A stretch of DNA of 38,432 nucleotides from Candidatus Dojkabacteria bacterium (GTDB lineage Bacteria; Patescibacteria; Dojkabacteria; SC72). Positions within the stretch are counted from its first letter, which is position 1. Every line of letters starts with the position of its first letter. The notes under the pieces were generated by a model that was given only the letters and a program-made list of their open reading frames with translations, did not search any database and was not told where the DNA came from. The DNA lies in the NCBI GenBank assembly GCA_023229785.1, contig JALNYV010000022.1:1-38432 (forward strand). The letters are read 5' to 3'. Made by a program: the position numbers and the translations under genes. Of this stretch, positions 6,240 through 12,168 are shown piece by piece.

Positions 6240-6678
6240 AATGCTAATCACCTCATTTCTTCAACTATTCAAGTTGACTAGCCTTGACCTCTTATTTTAA
6301 GATATTAATCGTTATCAGAGTATTCCGTCTCGGTCTCTGCTTGGTCTCTTCAGTTATTAAGGTACAATAGGAGTATAACACTGCTATGCTAGATGTCAAT
6401 ACCCTAGAGTAATCTAATAGCATGTTCAGGCACAAATTGCTCAAATTAGGTCATCAGTTGCCCTAGAATGAAACAAAGGTATAAACACACATCCCCCCAA
6501 TTTTAAGGGGCTTAAATCGCCCTACAATGTCTTGCTCAAAAGTATCATATAATTAACCACGCTTGACCGCTCAATGTATCATATAAGAATAAGAGAAGAA
6601 GGAAGGTTAGTATAAGATAAGTAGGTAGATAAGGATATAAGAAGTTAAGAGAGATATAGATATAGAGGAACGGCATAT
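6240..6678. other. Non-coding control region, left half
   Basis: No supported gene. It holds the leftward promoter at 6372-6399, a CCCC/GGGG hairpin near 6495-6511, a direct repeat TATCATATAA at 6543-6552 and 6577-6586, and a strikingly purine-rich tract on the plus strand (about 6583-6675, repeated AGATATA, AAGAAG and GATAAG units). Confidence 0.5.
6372..6399 (-). promoter_or_regulatory. Main leftward (early) promoter candidate
   Basis: Minus strand: TTGACA (6394-6399), 16-nt spacer, TATACT (6372-6377). Transcription would start near 6365 and run into the zinc-ribbon gene at 6239 and the whole leftward array, with a leader of roughly 125 nt. Confidence 0.6.
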
Positions 6679-6831
6679 TCAAAGAAACATAGTATTTATT
6701 CCCGAATAGAATACACTGTGTCGCAAACTTGTGCCTCGTGTCGTAGAATGTTTATTTAAGATTTCAGCTCCATTTATTGGAGAAAAGTCTGGTTTTTCTA
6801 ATTTATATTGGTGCATAGATGTTTTTTTCAT
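6679..6831 (-). CDS. Possible 50-aa protein downstream of operator promoter
   Basis: Frame from ATG 6831 to TGA 6679. It lies about 38 nt downstream of the predicted start of the promoter 6876-6904, which is flanked by palindromic operators; that is the position where a phage repressor or antirepressor gene is often found. No SD and no motif, so it may be only leader sequence. Confidence 0.3.
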   Translation of the reverse strand: MKKTSMHQYKLEKPDFSPINGAEILNKHSTTRGTSLRHSVFYSGINTMFL

Positions 6832-6841
6832 GTTCAGTATA

Positions 6842-6865
6842 GGTTCATAACAAGTTCAATTGAAC
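6842..6865. promoter_or_regulatory. Operator-like palindromic repeat, copy 1
   Basis: A 24-nt sequence starting GGTTCATAAC and ending in the perfect palindrome GTTCAATTGAAC; repeated exactly at 6909-6932. Copy 1 covers the predicted start region of the leftward promoter 6876-6904. Fits a homodimeric repressor site. Confidence 0.65.
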
Positions 6866-6875
6866 TTATTGCGTT

Positions 6876-6904
6876 ACTATAGCACAGTTTTAAAACAAGT
6901 GCAA
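6876..6904 (-). promoter_or_regulatory. Leftward promoter between two operators
   Basis: Minus strand: TTGCAC (6899-6904), 17-nt spacer, TATAGT (6876-6881). Predicted start near 6869, immediately next to operator copy 1, with operator copy 2 upstream. Confidence 0.5.
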
Positions 6905-6908
6905 TACG

Positions 6909-6932
6909 GGTTCATAACAAGTTCAATTGAAC
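6909..6932. promoter_or_regulatory. Operator-like palindromic repeat, copy 2
   Basis: Exact second copy of the 24-nt element, 67 bp from copy 1, ending in GTTCAATTGAAC. The spacing is compatible with cooperative binding or looping. Confidence 0.65.
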
Positions 6933-7001
6933 CCATCATGAGGCTGATTGAAGCACTCTAGATTATAAAATTTGAATATTTTACGATGTTAATCGACCTC
7001 G

Positions 7002-7016
7002 ACAATGTTTCTACTA
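7002..7016. repeat. 15-nt direct repeat ACAATGTTTCTACTA, copy 1
   Basis: Repeated at 7118-7132, where it forms the spacer and first bases of the -10 box of the rightward promoter. Copy 1 is preceded by CGACA instead of the TTGACA context and lacks a TATAAT. Possibly a regulator site or a decayed promoter duplicate. Confidence 0.6.
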
Positions 7017-7107
7017 GGTGCAAGGGTAAGAAAAGTGCATTGGTACTATCACAAAATATATAGTTTTTGAAAAGTAAAGAAAAAAAATTTTGGATTTTTG
7101 CTATCCC

Positions 7108-7136
7108 TTGACAAGACACAATGTTTCTACTATAAT
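7108..7136 (+). promoter_or_regulatory. Perfect consensus rightward promoter, leaderless
   Basis: TTGACA (7108-7113), exactly 17 nt, TATAAT (7131-7136), then 6 nt to the ATG at 7143. Initiation at the usual +1 would put the start codon at the 5' end of the mRNA. Confidence 0.8.
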
Positions 7137-7142
7137 TTAGGT

Positions 7143-7649
7143 ATGATTAATAACACAGATATAGCTCCCTCCCGAAAAAGATTTATTCCGAAAGTGTGGC
7201 GTAAACTCCCGTTCACCCCAGAGGAAGTAGAGATTATTGATAGACTAGTTAAGAGGGTTAAGGGTCGTATAAAGTACAAAAAAAACAGCGAATATTTTTG
7301 TAAAAAAACTGTAATATGGAGAAAGAAAAATTGGGAACACGCCCTAGGATTGGGACGAGCACGCAGGCGTAAGCTAAAGATAAAAGTATTGTCTCACTAT
7401 GGAGAGTTAAGGTGTCCCGATTGCGGGGAAACGGATATTTTAAAACTATCGCTTGACCACGTAAACAATGATGGTAAGCAGCACAGGGAATTAGCCACTA
7501 AGAAAGTATCGGGATATATGTTCTATAGAGATTTAGAAAACAGAGGGTTTCCCCCATACCCCCCGCTTCAGATACTGTGTAGAAAGTGTAATCTTGAAAA
7601 GGGGCGACAATACAGATTAAAAAAGATAAAAGAAGTTATCCCCGCTTAA
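7143..7649 (+). CDS. HNH endonuclease with zinc knuckles
   Basis: 168 aa. The start at 7143 is chosen because it coincides with the predicted transcription start; an in-frame extension to 7098 would run through the promoter. The basic N-terminal half (many K/R) probably binds DNA. The HNH core is CPDCGETD, then LSLDHVNNDGKQHR (DH catalytic pair) and LQILCRKCNLEKG (the final N/H position plus the second CxxC). Free-standing homing-type endonuclease; it heads the rightward gene block, so it may be a recent insertion exploiting its own promoter. Confidence 0.8.
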   Translation: MINNTDIAPSRKRFIPKVWRKLPFTPEEVEIIDRLVKRVKGRIKYKKNSEYFCKKTVIWRKKNWEHALGLGRARRRKLKIKVLSHYGELRCPDCGETDILKLSLDHVNNDGKQHRELATKKVSGYMFYRDLENRGFPPYPPLQILCRKCNLEKGRQYRLKKIKEVIPA

Positions 7650-7697
7650 AAAAGATATTAACAATAGTGAAAAAAATTGGGGGGGTATTTTTAGAAC

Positions 7698-7748
7698 TTG
7701 ACAAGAGTAGTGGTATTGTAGTATAGTGGTATTATATAATAGTGGTAT
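7698..7748 (+). promoter_or_regulatory. Promoter with three 16-bp-spaced operator repeats
   Basis: TTGACA at 7698-7703 is followed by TATAGT (7722-7727, 18-nt spacer) and by TATAAT (7735-7740, 6 nt before the ATG 7747). TAGTGGTAT occurs three times at exactly 16-nt steps (7708, 7724, 7740), overlapping the promoter and the start codon. This suits autoregulation by the ribbon-helix-helix protein encoded next. Confidence 0.6.
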
Positions 7749-8049
7749 GAGTAAGTATAGAATAATTAACATAGGAGTGACTGAGGAACAATACGAGTGG
7801 TTGCGAAAAAAATCATTTTCCGAAAGGGTTAGTGTTGGGTCTTTGGTTAGGGATGCTGTGGATGATGCACGAATAAATAAGGTTGCGAAAAAATCTGAAA
7901 AAAAATCCGAGGTGGTTTTGGCAGCTGAGGATACCCTTGAGGAATTAAAAAATGAAGGAACTATAAAGGGCTATGGTCCAGTTACATCGGAGAGTATCTC
8001 TACTTTAACTAAGGAACGGGGAGAACTTAATGGCGATAATTATGTATGA
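7747..8049 (+). CDS. Ribbon-helix-helix (RHH)-like DNA-binding protein
   Basis: 100 aa from the ATG at 7747 (the frame is open to a GTG at 7726, but that lies inside the promoter). The N-terminus YRIINIGVTEEQYEWLRKKS is an RHH-type beta strand plus helix A. SVGSLVRDAVDDAR is the second helix (the S-x-G-x-L-V-R-x-A pattern of RHH families). The rest is a Lys-rich linker and an acidic tail. Likely an autorepressor binding the three repeats at 7708-7748. Confidence 0.65.
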   Translation: MSKYRIINIGVTEEQYEWLRKKSFSERVSVGSLVRDAVDDARINKVAKKSEKKSEVVLAAEDTLEELKNEGTIKGYGPVTSESISTLTKERGELNGDNYV

Positions 8050-8243
8050 AGAATGAAAAAATATTTGCATATGTTCCGACACATAGTTTAAGTCATTTAA
8101 TTGAAGGGGATAACACTGACGAAGTTACAAAGAAAGTAGCAGAAATTTTAAAAGAGCCAAAAAAGGCATATCCAAATTATAACTTTGAAGAACACATAGT
8201 CTATATTAAGGGTGAGAGATATGACCGAGAAGGAATTTCTTGA
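8046..8243 (+). CDS. Hypothetical protein, 65 aa
   Basis: ATGA overlap with the RHH gene (start 8046, previous stop 8049). Small alpha/beta protein, Lys/Glu-rich, no motifs. The next ORF begins inside its end (8221). Confidence 0.5.
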   Translation: MKNEKIFAYVPTHSLSHLIEGDNTDEVTKKVAEILKEPKKAYPNYNFEEHIVYIKGERYDREGIS

Positions 8244-8316
8244 GGAAGAAGACAGGGATAACTTAATAGTGATATTAATTATGCTTGGTCTTGTGATTTT
8301 ATATTTTTATGAATAA
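8221..8316 (+). CDS. 31-aa membrane peptide
   Basis: ATG at 8221, overlapping the previous gene by 23 nt. Acidic N-terminus (MTEKEFLEEEDRDN), then one hydrophobic helix (LIVILIMLGLVILYFY). Small single-pass protein, function unknown. Confidence 0.45.
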   Translation: MTEKEFLEEEDRDNLIVILIMLGLVILYFYE

Positions 8317-8467
8317 TATAGGAGAATTTTTAAACGGGAATTGGCCAGCATGTAAAATAGCTCCACATGGAACCCATGTTAAGGTAGACGGTATGGGGGT
8401 TAAAAAACCCTATTGCTTGCATTGTGGCGAGGTATTGACAAAAGTAAGAAAACGGAATAATAATTAG
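8309..8467 (+). CDS. 52-aa Cys/His miniprotein
   Basis: ATG at 8309, overlapping the membrane peptide by 8 nt. Contains C15, two His (residues ~20 and 23), and a C-terminal CLHCGEVL knuckle, so a zinc-binding fold is likely. Basic C-terminal tail. Function unknown. Confidence 0.5.
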   Translation: MNNIGEFLNGNWPACKIAPHGTHVKVDGMGVKKPYCLHCGEVLTKVRKRNNN

Positions 8468-8469
8468 TT

Positions 8470-8508
8470 ATGGTGAAATTAACTGACGAGATTATTTACA
8501 ATGTGTAG
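8470..8508 (+). CDS. Possible 12-aa leader peptide
   Basis: MVKLTDEIIYNV then TAG, placed directly before an antiterminator/terminator pair. Could be the sensor ORF of an attenuator for the AAA+ gene; too short for independent support. Confidence 0.25.
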   Translation: MVKLTDEIIYNV

Positions 8509-8512
8509 ATTG

Positions 8513-8561
8513 GTCTTTTGTATCATGTTTCACTAAAGACGGGTAAATTCCCGTCTTTTTT
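8513..8561 (+). terminator. Intrinsic terminator / attenuator before the AAA+ gene
   Basis: The 9-bp stem AAAGACGGG (8535-8543) / CCCGTCTTT (8550-8558), loop TAAATT, runs into a T6 tract (8556-8561). GTCTTT at 8513-8518 is a perfect competitor for AAAGAC, giving an alternative antiterminator hairpin. The AAA+ start codon (8564) follows 2 nt after the T tract, so this gene is transcribed only by read-through or from an unseen start. Confidence 0.7.
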
Positions 8562-8563
8562 AT

Positions 8564-9928
8564 ATGAAAGAGTTATTAAGGGGACTAGACCATAAAACGA
8601 TAAGTGAGAGCGGATTTCACCGCATTAACCCCGATTATAAGATTATCGAGGATATTTCTTCTGAGCTTCAGGGTACGGTTTTTGGGCAGGAAAAAGCAAT
8701 GGATTCTTTAGCTAGAGCAGTCACTCGTTCTATGGCAGGATTTAGTGACCCCAGAAGACCAGAAATGACAGCAATGTTTTTAGGCCCAACTGGTGTAGGT
8801 AAAACAGAAGCTGGAAAAGCTTTAGCTAAATATTTATATCCTCGTAGTTGGGAGGATAGGTTTTTAAGAATTGATTGCACTCAACTAATGGAAGGACACT
8901 CCGTAGGAAGACTTAAGGGGACAGAACCAGGATACGTAGGGTATGGAGATAATAATATCTTAATTACACCTGAGTTTCTAGACAGGGGTGGCGTTATAGT
9001 TTTTGACGAGATTGAAAAAGCACATCCTAATATAATAAGGTGGCTCTTACCAGTCTTAGAGGAAGGACAGCAAAAAGCACTAACCCCAGTACAAGGACAA
9101 AGGGGATGGTCTTCAGAACTTTCAACCTTAAACTTTAGCAAATCATATATCATAATGACCGCTAATGTCGGAGCGGAAGCACTACATAAAGCAAGAGCTG
9201 GAGAACAAGGCATGGGTTTCCATGCTTCTAATCAAAAACCAGACATGGAAAAAATAGGAACTGCGGAACTAAGAAAACACTTTAAAGATATGCCTGAGTT
9301 TTTGGGAAGAATAGACTCAACCGTAGTTTTTCAAGACCTAGAAAGACCCCAATACGAAAAGATTTTTAATAAATTTATGGACAAGATAAATGAAGACCAA
9401 AGATATGGACATAATTTTCTAGCAGTCACTACCGAGCTTAGAAACTTTATATTAGACCACGCAGAAACAGGAGAATATGGGGCTAGGGAAATAAGGCACA
9501 AAATAAATAGTTATCTATTAGATAAGGCTTCAGAAATTAAGTTTTCAGGTATCTTACCTGAAATGTCTCCCTTAATAGGAGATTTAGAAAATAACGAGGT
9601 AATCTTTTGGACTTCTAAAATAGAGGAAAAAAAGCCAGAACTAAAATTATTAGAAGATAAATTTATAGAAGAACGGTATGTAGAACCAGAAGAAGAAATT
9701 GACGAAGACCTACCTATAAAAAGTCAAAGAGACGAGGGGTCATACATAGGTCGTTCACCTAAAAAAAAAGACGTAGAAGATACAGGAGACGAAGACATTA
9801 AAGGACCAAAAGATTTAAAGTTTTATGTTCCTTTAAAACCTGGTGCGTCTTTTGATTTAGCAATAACAATACACCAGCCTGGAAAAGGGGACTTACAGCA
9901 GGCAATAGAGGGGATGCCTTTATTATGA
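8564..9928 (+). CDS. ClpB/ClpA D2-like AAA+ ATPase
   Basis: 454 aa. A single AAA+ module of the Clp/HSP100 C-terminal type: Walker A GPTGVGKT (74-81), pore-loop-like GYVGYGD (123-129), Walker B VIVFDE (144-149), sensor-1 Asn at 201, arginine finger in FLGR (R249), sensor-2 GAR (306-308). The C-terminal ~110 residues are acidic and low-complexity, unlike bacterial Clp proteins. No N-domain, no D1 module and no recognised ClpP-binding loop. Probably a hexameric unfoldase or remodelling ATPase used by the phage; substrate unknown. The start is placed right behind the terminator with no SD. Confidence 0.85.
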   Translation: MKELLRGLDHKTISESGFHRINPDYKIIEDISSELQGTVFGQEKAMDSLARAVTRSMAGFSDPRRPEMTAMFLGPTGVGKTEAGKALAKYLYPRSWEDRFLRIDCTQLMEGHSVGRLKGTEPGYVGYGDNNILITPEFLDRGGVIVFDEIEKAHPNIIRWLLPVLEEGQQKALTPVQGQRGWSSELSTLNFSKSYIIMTANVGAEALHKARAGEQGMGFHASNQKPDMEKIGTAELRKHFKDMPEFLGRIDSTVVFQDLERPQYEKIFNKFMDKINEDQRYGHNFLAVTTELRNFILDHAETGEYGAREIRHKINSYLLDKASEIKFSGILPEMSPLIGDLENNEVIFWTSKIEEKKPELKLLEDKFIEERYVEPEEEIDEDLPIKSQRDEGSYIGRSPKKKDVEDTGDEDIKGPKDLKFYVPLKPGASFDLAITIHQPGKGDLQQAIEGMPLL

Positions 9929-10134
9929 GGATTGAATTTGACAGAGACAAAAACATGGCAACATTTAATTATAGAACAAATCCTAAGCCGTTTGCAGAAC
10001 AACCGTTAGTTTTACAGGAGGCAATATTAGTAGTGGCTGGTAAAGAAAGTAAAGACTTATATGACGCTAGGGGTTGTGGATGCAGACAGTGTAATTTTAG
10101 AGTACAAGCTGTAAAGGAGTGGTATGGAAAATAG
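9925..10134 (+). CDS. Hypothetical protein, 69 aa, with CxCxxC
   Basis: ATGA overlap with the AAA+ gene. Residues ~50-57 read RGCGCRQC, a tight three-Cys cluster that could bind metal; the remainder is alpha/beta. The coupling suggests it works with the ATPase, perhaps as adaptor or substrate (inference). Confidence 0.55.
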   Translation: MRIEFDRDKNMATFNYRTNPKPFAEQPLVLQEAILVVAGKESKDLYDARGCGCRQCNFRVQAVKEWYGK

Positions 10135-11242
10135 AAATCCCAATGAGTTTAGATATATTACGAAAGAACAAGTCATTTTCCGTGATGAGAAAGGCAGGTT
10201 TAAAAAACCCGTTTCTGTCCCACAACCCTCTAGTGAACCAACGCTTGCTGACAGGCTATCTATAGTAAGAGAAGAGTTAAATAATATTGAGGAGCAAATA
10301 AAAGCTCCCACCTCCATTGAATTACAACTGCCTGAATTGGAAGGAGGTGCTGAAATGAGAATTTTAGGAGATAAACTTTTAAAACGGAAACAAAAGGAAG
10401 TTAAGGAAAAATCCCCAAAATCTTATAAGGAAAAACTTTTAGTTATAAGCGACCTACAGCTTCTTCACGAAACAAACGAGGAGGGTGTGGGAGCTTTACT
10501 AAAGTATATGGACGACCAAGCCAAAACTTTTACACACATAGTCTTAAATGGAGACATTATTGATTTTCAACAACAGAGTGGGTTTAGAAAAGATAATCAA
10601 TTAGGCGACAGCGTAACTCAAGATGAGCAGGTTGCTGGGAAATGGTTTATAGATTTTGTGAACGATAAATTTGGACATTGTAAAAAAGTATTTATGTTTG
10701 GAAACCATGAAAATCGTTATAACTCAATGTATTTAGATACCAATAATGGTGTCCAACAATATCTAAGACCTTTCGAAGAGGTTTTTGATTTACAGGGGTG
10801 GGAGGTTCACGAATATGGAAACGGGGAGTCCTACGATTGGCACGGACGAAAGATACGGCACGGGACAAAAGCGGGTCTGGTTCAAAACATTCCTAAGCTG
10901 GAAATGGATAGGGCTTGGAAATCTACAACCGTAGGACATGCGGTAACTAACAGAATGTGGGAAACAGTAGACTCGGACGGAGATTCGCATACAAGTTTTG
11001 TTCACGCAGGATTTTCTAAATACGCAGCATACGATAAGTCAGGAGATAAAAAACCATCTAACGGATTTGGAGTCTATTATTATTCACGGGTAGCAGGAAA
11101 AGACGTAGAAAATGCCTACCAAGTAATAATACCAGCCAATCATAGCGTATTTATATCCCCCGAAGGGAATTTGTATTCGGGTAAGGGATTTAATCTAAGA
11201 AAAGAAATAGGATTAGAAACTAGAGGCAGACCTAGACAATAG
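10124..11242 (+). CDS. Calcineurin-like metallophosphoesterase
   Basis: 372 aa, overlapping the previous gene by 11 nt. Metal-binding motifs are in order: SDLQ (D110; the canonical second His is Gln112, as in several phage enzymes), NGDIID (D144), FGNHENR (N194, H195), RHGTK (H246) and VGH (H272), then FVHAGF. The N-terminal ~100 residues are a charged linker and helix, probably a partner-binding region. Expected to hydrolyse a phosphoester (nucleotide or nucleic-acid end); substrate unknown. Confidence 0.8.
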   Translation: MENRNPNEFRYITKEQVIFRDEKGRFKKPVSVPQPSSEPTLADRLSIVREELNNIEEQIKAPTSIELQLPELEGGAEMRILGDKLLKRKQKEVKEKSPKSYKEKLLVISDLQLLHETNEEGVGALLKYMDDQAKTFTHIVLNGDIIDFQQQSGFRKDNQLGDSVTQDEQVAGKWFIDFVNDKFGHCKKVFMFGNHENRYNSMYLDTNNGVQQYLRPFEEVFDLQGWEVHEYGNGESYDWHGRKIRHGTKAGLVQNIPKLEMDRAWKSTTVGHAVTNRMWETVDSDGDSHTSFVHAGFSKYAAYDKSGDKKPSNGFGVYYYSRVAGKDVENAYQVIIPANHSVFISPEGNLYSGKGFNLRKEIGLETRGRPRQ

Positions 11243-11252
11243 TCTGCATTAC

Positions 11253-11365
11253 GGGGGAGCATTTCGAATAGAGGTGTCTAATTGGAAAAATGCACGTTTA
11301 TTAGCCTACGTGGGCTTATCCAGCATCGACGAGGGGTCGTATCCCCTCCTCCTCCACTATGGAGG
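11253..11365 (+). ncRNA. Predicted cloverleaf-like structured leader
   Basis: The closing stem GGGGGAG (11253-11259) / CTCCTCC (11349-11355) encloses three hairpins: GCAT...ATGC with inner AATAGA/TCTATT-type pairing (11259-11293), an AGCC/GGCT arm (11302-11315), and GAGGGG/CCCCTC (11331-11348). CCTCC can instead pair with GGAGG (11361-11365), hiding the ATG at 11359. Shares GGGGAGCA-N17-TAATTGGA with the gap at 13481. It has a degenerate T-loop-like GGGTCGTATCC but fails as a tRNA. Confidence 0.4.
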
Positions 11366-11451
11366 GACATCTATTTAGGTTATTTTGGTTCTTGGTAGTT
11401 GCGTTAATCAACTTGTATTTATTAGTACATGAGTGGTTTAACGGAAAATGA
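11359..11451 (+). CDS. 30-aa membrane peptide
   Basis: The ATG at 11359 lies in the loop of a potential hairpin (CCTCC/GGAGG). Almost the whole peptide is one aromatic/Leu/Val-rich hydrophobic helix (LFRLFWFLVVALINLYLL) ending HEWFNGK. ATGA-type overlap with the next gene at 11448. Confidence 0.45.
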   Translation: MEGHLFRLFWFLVVALINLYLLVHEWFNGK

Positions 11452-11798
11452 ATTGTGAAGCACCAATACACGTTGACGGCTGTAATGGGCAAGGGACAAC
11501 AGATGACCATTTTACGCCCAGATGTATATTGAGGAAGTTAAAAATTAAAGATACACCAGAAAACCATCAATGGTTATCAATACCCTGCCATCGGGCAAAA
11601 GACAAGGATACTCCCTTGAGAAATCAGGTGCTAGGCTTAGAAAAACAGGGAATTATCTTTAGCTTTGAAGAACACAGGAAGATTTTTCAGGAAGGAAGTT
11701 TGGGAGAATATGAATCAAGATTTAGAACAAATAGTAGAAGACGTAATCGCAGAACTCAACCACCTTATAAACGGCATACTTACAAAGGCAGACGTTAA
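11448..11798 (+). CDS. HNH-like endonuclease, 116 aa
   Basis: N-terminal CNGQGTTDDHFTPR (Cys ligand plus DH) followed by NHQWLSIPCHRAKD gives an HNH/McrA-type core within ~50 residues. The last ~30 residues are unusually Arg-rich and overlap the ORF at 11710 in another frame, so the natural function may reside in the first 85 residues. Possible zinc ligands C3, C13 and the Cys of IPCH. DNA or structured-RNA nicking enzyme, or part of a homing gene. Confidence 0.65.
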   Translation: MNCEAPIHVDGCNGQGTTDDHFTPRCILRKLKIKDTPENHQWLSIPCHRAKDKDTPLRNQVLGLEKQGIIFSFEEHRKIFQEGSLGEYESRFRTNSRRRNRRTQPPYKRHTYKGRR

Positions 11799-11844
11799 GA
11801 GACTGGCTAGTGAGTTAAGAAAGATTTATGAAAGGAAAGTATAA
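11710..11844 (+). CDS. 44-aa amphipathic helical protein, overlapping frames
   Basis: ATG at 11710 with an upstream AGGAAG. Composition is typical of a real helical protein (acidic first helix QDLEQIVEDVIAEL, basic second helix). It overlaps the HNH gene by 89 nt in another frame and the next gene by 17 nt, an unusually long out-of-frame overlap for this window. Confidence 0.5.
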   Translation: MNQDLEQIVEDVIAELNHLINGILTKADVKRLASELRKIYERKV

Positions 11845-12076
11845 ACCAGGCATAGGAGATATAGTAGCTGTTAGATGGAGAGACCATTTTGCTTTTAAGG
11901 GAGATAAAATCCCCAAAATGATGGAAGTAATTACATGGGGTAAATTTGATTATGTGGATAAACATGGAATAGCGATTGTCCAGTCAGAAGTTCAGACAGG
12001 CGGACAAGATATTGAAAGGAGAATGGATACGCAATTTATACTCCAAGAAAGTATCCTAGAGATTAAGAAGTTATGA
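11828..12076 (+). CDS. Hypothetical small beta-barrel-like protein, 82 aa
   Basis: ATG at 11828, overlapping the previous ORF by 17 nt. Starts KYKPGIGDIVAVRWRDHF, a pattern like small SH3-type barrels, with regular beta strands to the end. No catalytic motif. Function unknown. Confidence 0.55.
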   Translation: MKGKYKPGIGDIVAVRWRDHFAFKGDKIPKMMEVITWGKFDYVDKHGIAIVQSEVQTGGQDIERRMDTQFILQESILEIKKL

Positions 12077-12168
12077 CTTTTAAAATACAAAAAACCTATA
12101 GAGCGGTACAAATCCATATAAAGGTTTGGAAATTATTTATAGAGTGTAATATTCAAGTATGGCCATGA
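12073..12168 (+). CDS. 31-aa hypothetical peptide
   Basis: ATG at 12073 in ATGA overlap with the previous stop; ends 10 nt inside the next gene. Basic/aromatic, no motif. Either a small protein or a coupling ORF carrying translation to 12159. Confidence 0.35.
   Translation: MTFKIQKTYRAVQIHIKVWKLFIECNIQVWP

Noticed and set aside
8668..9213. Minus-strand open frames opposite the AAA+ gene
   Set aside because: Mirror frames of a well-supported gene with Cys/Ser-rich, unnatural products.
11253..11356. tRNA gene ending in CCA
   Set aside because: The acceptor-like stem and a B-box-like sequence exist, but the T-loop deviates at two conserved positions, the D-arm is far too long, and no 7-nt anticodon loop with a 5-bp stem can be placed.
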